Below, one piece after another: positions 7,346-10,932 of a stretch of DNA of 10,932 bases (positions within the stretch are counted from its first letter, which is position 1; each line of letters begins with the position of its first letter). Where the stretch lies: the NCBI GenBank assembly GCA_022615255.1, contig JAKEHC010000201.1, positions 1 to 10,932 on the forward strand, written 5' to 3'. Source of the stretch: Candidatus Dadabacteria bacterium (lineage in GTDB: Bacteria > Desulfobacterota_D > UBA1144 > Nemesobacterales > CSP1-2). The translations under genes and the position numbers were made by a program. The notes under the pieces were generated by a model. The model did not search any database. It was given only the letters and a program-made list of their open reading frames with translations, and was not told the origin of the DNA.

Positions 7346-7375
7346 TTCGTGTAAATTCGTGTACATTTGTGGCTA
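7346..7375. repeat. Three tandem 10-base units before hemY
   Basis: TTCGTGTAAA (7346-7355), TTCGTGTACA (7356-7365) and TTTGTGGCTA (7366-7375) form a 10-base periodic run sharing TTyGTGk. It ends 17 bases before the next start codon. The first two differ at one base. An 8-base direct repeat GTATCATG also occurs just upstream (7308-7315 and 7329-7336). The 10-base period is near one DNA helical turn, which would place the units on one face of the helix. A regulatory role is inference. Confidence 0.5.
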
Positions 7376-7392
7376 AATCTTAAATAAAAAAA

Positions 7393-8817
7393 ATGCGCAT
7401 CATTGTCATTGGTGGTGGTATCTCAGGCTTGAGTGCTGCCAACCGCCTTTTGGAATTACGCTCAGAGAAAAATCTGTCATTTGAGGTCATTTTGCTCGAG
7501 GGAAGCGGGCGAGCCGGAGGCACAATCTCTACACGCTACTTAGACGGTTTTCTCATCGAGGAGGGTCCTGACTCATTCATTACTGCCAAGCCCTGGGCGC
7601 TTTCTCTATGCAGGCGTATTGGACTCGACTCCGAACTCATTCCGACTAATGAGGCATACCGTAATACATTTGTTGTTCATCAAGGAAGGCTGGTGTCCAT
7701 ACCCGAGGGTTTTTTGATGCTTGCCCCAACTCGATTCCTGCCAGTTTTAAAATCCCCTCTATTTTCTTGGCGCGGCAAATTGCGGATGGCGCTTGACCTG
7801 GCGCTACCGCGAGAGAGGAAGAGCGACGACGAAAGCCTTTCCTCATTCATCACCCGTCGACTTGGCCGCGAGGTGCTCGAGCGCCTTGCTCAGCCGCTAA
7901 TAAGCGGCATATACACAGCAGACCCGGAGAAGCTTAGCTTGCGCGCAACTATGCCCCAATTTCTCGAAATGGAGGAAAAACACGGCAGCGTTATCAAGGG
8001 AATGTTATTAGGGAAGCGCGCTAAAAATCGAGATCACTATAAGGAGAGCGGCGCCCGGTACAGCATCTTTGTATCGTTCAAAGAGGGAATGCAAACCCTC
8101 GTAGACGCCCTTTCAGCACGCCTGCCAAAAGACGCTCTCAGGCTTAATCAAATCGTGAAGCGGGTTGTAATGACAGCTGAAGGTTGGAGAGTTTTCACCA
8201 ATGACTGCGCCTGGCTTGATGTTGACGGTATCATAATCGCCACACCTGCATATCAGGCGGCTGCGTTGGTAGAGGGGCTCGACCCATTATTAGCGGAGGA
8301 TTTGTCTAAGATTCAATACAGTTCATCTGCCGTCATCAATCTTGCTTATAAGAGGAATGAAATATCCCATCCACTCGACGGCTTCGGCTTCGTCGTGCCA
8401 ATCATAGAAAAGCTCAATGTAATTGCCTGTTCGTTTAGCAGTGTGAAGTTTCCAGGACGCGCCCCAGCAGGAAGCGTGCTGCTTCGCTGTTTTGTAGGAG
8501 GAGCATTAAATCCCGAGGTCTATGAACTCGACGATTCCAGGTTGATTAACACGGCACATAAGGAAATTTGCAGCCTGCTGGGGATCAAAGGAGAACCGCT
8601 ATTTGCCCTTCTTAATCGCCACCCGCAATCAATGCCACAATACCATGTTGGACACCTTAAACATATCGCTCAAATCAACTCCACAGTAAGCAAGCATAAA
8701 GGCCTTGCACTCGCAGGTAACGCTTACAATGGTGTTGGCATCCCAGACTGCGTGCGATCAGGTGAAGAAGCGGCGGAAGCACTCCTGAGCCAGATTCTAA
8801 GCAAGGATGGCTCTTAA
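7393..8817 (+). CDS. hemY: HemY-type protoporphyrinogen/coproporphyrinogen oxidase
   Basis: A 474-residue FAD-dependent oxidase that removes six hydrogens from protoporphyrinogen IX or coproporphyrinogen III, normally using oxygen. The N-terminal Rossmann motif is GGGISGLSAA (7-16), followed by the flavin-binding EGSGRAGGTIST (36-47) and EEGPDSF (56-62). The C-terminal FAD motif is LAGNAYNGVGIPDCVRSGEE (440-459). The length agrees with the HemY/PPOX family of about 460-480 residues. No signal or membrane segment is visible. The start ATG follows an A-rich tract with no Shine-Dalgarno, but it sits directly before the Rossmann fold, so it is secure. It probably follows hemH in the same unit, 128 bases away. 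Arginine codons are mostly CGN (about 25 of 32). It is not the flavodoxin-like HemG, so the symbol hemY is used (hemG in some databases). Confidence 0.94.
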   Translation: MRIIVIGGGISGLSAANRLLELRSEKNLSFEVILLEGSGRAGGTISTRYLDGFLIEEGPDSFITAKPWALSLCRRIGLDSELIPTNEAYRNTFVVHQGRLVSIPEGFLMLAPTRFLPVLKSPLFSWRGKLRMALDLALPRERKSDDESLSSFITRRLGREVLERLAQPLISGIYTADPEKLSLRATMPQFLEMEEKHGSVIKGMLLGKRAKNRDHYKESGARYSIFVSFKEGMQTLVDALSARLPKDALRLNQIVKRVVMTAEGWRVFTNDCAWLDVDGIIIATPAYQAAALVEGLDPLLAEDLSKIQYSSSAVINLAYKRNEISHPLDGFGFVVPIIEKLNVIACSFSSVKFPGRAPAGSVLLRCFVGGALNPEVYELDDSRLINTAHKEICSLLGIKGEPLFALLNRHPQSMPQYHVGHLKHIAQINSTVSKHKGLALAGNAYNGVGIPDCVRSGEEAAEALLSQILSKDGS

Positions 8818-9138
8818 ACATCGAGTAGCGGCGATCTTTAGATCGCCAAAATTAAGAATGGATCTAAAGACCTCCGCTACATTAATCCAGCCAGCAAGCC
8901 CGTCCAGAGCATCCCCCATCCTAAAAAACGAAGCATTTATCTATTCTTATAACGAAACCGTCTTAATCCCTGCTTAACATATTTTTAATACAAACCTAAC
9001 ATTGATGCCTTTAAATTAATGGTAGTTGAGCCAATTAGACTTAACCGATTATTTAAAAAACTTAACTAACTTTTTACTGCCTTATTATCCTAAAAATATC
9101 AAAAAACAAACCTTAATTCTTTATTCCATATTAATAAA
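8818..9138. other. 321-base AT-rich gap after hemY
   Basis: It contains a hairpin element at 8825-8880 right after the hemY stop, then very AT-rich sequence in which CTTAAC recurs (near 8972, 9040 and 9061). No gene, tRNA or strong promoter is seen. TTGAGC (9026-9031) has only TTATTT 17 bases downstream, which is too poor a -10 box to call. The gap separates the haem block from the phosphoesterase/glycosyltransferase pair. Confidence 0.55.
8825..8880. repeat. Nested hairpin element after hemY
   Basis: The arm 8825-8844 (GTAGCGGCGATCTTTAGATC) is the reverse complement of 8861-8880 except at 2 of 20 positions. Inside the left arm a second, perfect hairpin exists: GGCGATC (8830-8836), loop TTTA, GATCGCC (8841-8847). 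The two folds exclude each other. It begins 7 bases after the hemY stop and no U-tract follows, so it is not a standard terminator. It resembles, from memory, a dispersed repeat with AGCGGAGGTCT arms. Confidence 0.65.
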
Positions 9139-9816
9139 ATGTCCATAGCTAATACAATTATTGTCTCAGACATCCATCTCGGCTCTGATTTAAGCCGCGC
9201 AGGTGAACTGATAGGCGTTCTTGACTCTTTGACCTTTGAGAGGCTGATCCTACTAGGGGATATTTTTGATGACCTCAACTTTAAGAGGCTACGGCGACTC
9301 CATTGGGACTTCCTAACTTTTATAAGGCAAATATCCAAACGTAAAGAGGTGGTATGGGTTGAAGGCAACCATGACGAAGGGTTAGTTGAGGTCATCCCTT
9401 ATCTTTTAGGCGTTAAGGCATGTAAGGAGTATATTTGGGAATACAATGGAAAGGGGTACCTAGCAATACATGGGCATCAATTTGATAATTTTATAATCAA
9501 TAATGGCAGAATCACTGAAATAGCTTGCTCGATTTACCGATTCGCACAGAGGATAGATACAAAAGGTTTTTACATAAGCAAGTTTCTTAAAAGAAAATCA
9601 AAGACATATCTGAGATTATCTGAGAAGGTAGCCGACGACGCTATCAGGTACAGTATTAGTAAAGGCACAGACTATGTTTTTTGCGGTCATATACATCATT
9701 CGATGTCCATGAGCGCTGACGGCGTTCACTACTTTAATACCGGGTGTTGGACTGATAGACCGGCTAACTATATATCAATAGGAGAGGAAGGAGTTAGACT
9801 ACACGATTTTGATTGA
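9139..9816 (+). CDS. LpxH-like metallophosphoesterase
   Basis: A 225-residue calcineurin-type metallophosphoesterase of the LpxH/YbbF group. LpxH itself hydrolyses UDP-2,3-diacylglucosamine to lipid X in lipid A synthesis at the inner membrane. All metal-binding motifs are present: DIHLG (11-15), GDIFD (40-44), GNHD (76-79), HGH (111-113) and GHIHH (183-187). They match the Asp, His, Asp, Asn, His, His-x-His series of LpxH. One difference is HGHQFD here instead of the HGD seen in E. coli LpxH, so it may be an LpxH-like paralogue with another pyrophosphate or phosphoester substrate. The start has no Shine-Dalgarno, but the next Met is inside the fold. A glycosyltransferase gene follows after 57 bases, which supports a glycolipid or envelope-glycan role. 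The family is certain and the substrate is not. Confidence 0.9.
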   Translation: MSIANTIIVSDIHLGSDLSRAGELIGVLDSLTFERLILLGDIFDDLNFKRLRRLHWDFLTFIRQISKRKEVVWVEGNHDEGLVEVIPYLLGVKACKEYIWEYNGKGYLAIHGHQFDNFIINNGRITEIACSIYRFAQRIDTKGFYISKFLKRKSKTYLRLSEKVADDAIRYSISKGTDYVFCGHIHHSMSMSADGVHYFNTGCWTDRPANYISIGEEGVRLHDFD

Positions 9817-9829
9817 GATCTTCGCAGAG

Positions 9830-9867
9830 CTCACCTCGACTGAGCTCGGCGAAGTCAGTCGAGTGAG
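9830..9867. repeat. Hairpin with TGAGCTCGGCGAAG core upstream of the TTG start
   Basis: CTCACCTCGACTGA (9830-9843) and TCAGTCGAGTGAG (9855-9867) pair along 13 base pairs with a single bulged C, around the loop GCTCGGCGAAG. The stem top and loop together read TGAGCTCGGCGAAG, close to the TGAGCTTGTCGAA core of the elements at 5948 and 6022 although the stems are unrelated. It ends 6 bases before the start codon of the next gene and overlaps where its ribosome site should be. Confidence 0.7.
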
Positions 9868-9873
9868 ATTAGA

Positions 9874-10878
9874 TTGAAGGTTCTATTCGGGGTTCAAGGC
9901 ACTGGCAATGGGCATGTAAGCCGGGCACGTGAAATTTTAAGGTATTTAATAAGGTATGCCGATGTAGACGTTCTTGTTAGCGGGACGCAGTACAACGTTG
10001 ATCTTGGATTTGAAATAAAATATAAGCCTCACGGGCTTGCGTTCGCCCTTGGGAAGAGTGGAGGAATTGATTACTGGAAATCAGTCAAAAGCGCCAGGCT
10101 ATATCAATTCTTCAACGACATAGCTGGATTACCGGTAGATAAATATGATTTAATAATAAGCGACTTTGAACCCATCACAGCATGGGCTTCTAAATTAAAA
10201 GGAAGAGCAAGCGTAGCATTATCCCACCAGGCATCTTTCCTCTCACCCAAAACACCCAGACCGAGTAAGAGTAATTACCCCGTAGAGCTTATAATCAGGT
10301 GGTATGCCCCTTGTTTAATTCCTATAGGTTTTCATTTTGAGCGATACGACACCTTCATCCATACCCCTGTTATAAGACAGGAGATACGGGAGGCAGACGT
10401 CAGTAATAAGGGACACTACACCGTTTACCTGCCCTTCTATGGAGATGATTTTCTAATTGAGCATCTGTCAAAAGTAGATGTTAAATGGGAGGTATTCTCA
10501 AACTCCTACAAGGGAAACCCCTATACGGAAGGCAACATAACCGTATGCCCAGTAAGCAATGAAGCTTTTGTGAAAAGCTTTACTTCATGTGAAGGATTAC
10601 TAACAGGCGCTGGATTTGAAACACCTGCAGAGGCTTTATTCCTAGGGAAAAAACTTATGGTAATTCCAATGAGAGGACAGTACGAACAAGAATGTAACGC
10701 CGAAGCACTTCGTAGATTAGGCGTTCCAGTTCTTAAATCAGTAGATTGGGATTCTGATAAGATTCTTAGAGAGTGGATTGATTCAGCATGTATTTATCGT
10801 AGAGAATACGTTAACAATTTGCCCGATATAATCGAGTCCATTATAGATATTGCTAAAGAGAAAAAACATCCAAGCTAA
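9874..10878 (+). CDS. MJ1255-like GT-B glycosyltransferase
   Basis: A 334-residue predicted glycosyltransferase with two Rossmann-like halves. The N-terminal half begins MKVLFGVQGTGNGHVSRARE, whose GTGNGHVSRA (9-18) is the glycine-rich acceptor loop of this group, and it also has DFEP (97-100). The C-terminal half has GAGFETPAEALFLGKKLMVI (245-264) and QYEQECNA (269-276), the nucleotide-sugar site seen in MurG- and UGT-like enzymes. From memory it fits the MJ1255-type family (TIGR00661/PF13528). The start is TTG at 9874, the only codon giving the complete N-terminal motif, and no clear Shine-Dalgarno precedes it. A hairpin (9830-9867) ends 6 bases upstream and may limit ribosome access. It follows the LpxH-like gene by 57 bases and probably shares its transcript. 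Donor and acceptor are unknown. Confidence 0.88.
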   Translation: MKVLFGVQGTGNGHVSRAREILRYLIRYADVDVLVSGTQYNVDLGFEIKYKPHGLAFALGKSGGIDYWKSVKSARLYQFFNDIAGLPVDKYDLIISDFEPITAWASKLKGRASVALSHQASFLSPKTPRPSKSNYPVELIIRWYAPCLIPIGFHFERYDTFIHTPVIRQEIREADVSNKGHYTVYLPFYGDDFLIEHLSKVDVKWEVFSNSYKGNPYTEGNITVCPVSNEAFVKSFTSCEGLLTGAGFETPAEALFLGKKLMVIPMRGQYEQECNAEALRRLGVPVLKSVDWDSDKILREWIDSACIYRREYVNNLPDIIESIIDIAKEKKHPS

Positions 10879-10932
10879 CTTTTTTATCCCCTTCCCTTCT
10901 TTAGAAATCCAAGAAAATAAATTCTAAATATA

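Noticed and set aside
10880..10927. T-run and TTAGAA/TTCTAA inverted pair as a terminator after the glycosyltransferase
   Set aside because: The six-T run has no GC-rich stem before it, and the 6-base inverted pair is AT-only with a 15-base loop.

Overview
The window carries eight complete protein-coding genes, all on the + strand, separated by gaps that hold several kinds of short inverted repeat. It reads as a chromosomal piece of an uncultured, probably Gram-negative bacterium. The reasons are an LpxH-like phosphoesterase, a secreted protein with an N-terminal signal segment, and housekeeping genes with no phage or transposase gene. I cannot assign a phylum from the sequence alone. The palindromic repeats resemble, from memory, those seen in Desulfobacterota- or Nitrospirota-like environmental genomes, but that is only an impression.

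Region 1 (30-2886) holds two FAD-linked oxidase genes in tandem, resembling the GlcD and GlcE subunits of glycolate oxidase. A third, iron-sulfur GlcF gene does not follow. A 265-base gap (2887-3151) comes next.

Region 2 (3152-8817) is a haem biosynthesis block. It starts with a fused HemD-HemE gene (uroporphyrinogen-III synthase plus uroporphyrinogen decarboxylase), followed 3 bases later by an unrecognised exported protein. After a 507-base repeat-rich gap come hemH (ferrochelatase family) and a HemY-type protoporphyrinogen/coproporphyrinogen oxidase. Together they cover the route from hydroxymethylbilane to coproporphyrinogen III, plus the oxidation and iron-insertion steps. No HemN, HemF or HemQ gene is present, so whether the organism uses the protoporphyrin or the coproporphyrin branch cannot be decided here. 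The E-H-Y order resembles the hemEHY cluster of Firmicutes.

Region 3 (9139-10878) begins after a 321-base AT-rich gap. It holds an LpxH-like metallophosphoesterase followed by a GT-B type glycosyltransferase of the MJ1255-like kind, probably an envelope glycolipid or glycan pair.

Two window-wide patterns stand out. The haem genes use CGN arginine codons strongly, while all other genes, including the small exported one inside the haem block, use about half or more AGA/AGG. Almost every gap of 40 bases or more contains a hairpin-forming element, and three of these share a core resembling TGAGCTTGTCGAA although their stems differ. I found no tRNA, rRNA, CRISPR array, insertion sequence or convincing U-tract terminator. 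The strongest candidates for novelty are the HemD-HemE fusion, the exported protein at 5105-5821, and the shared-core hairpin family.
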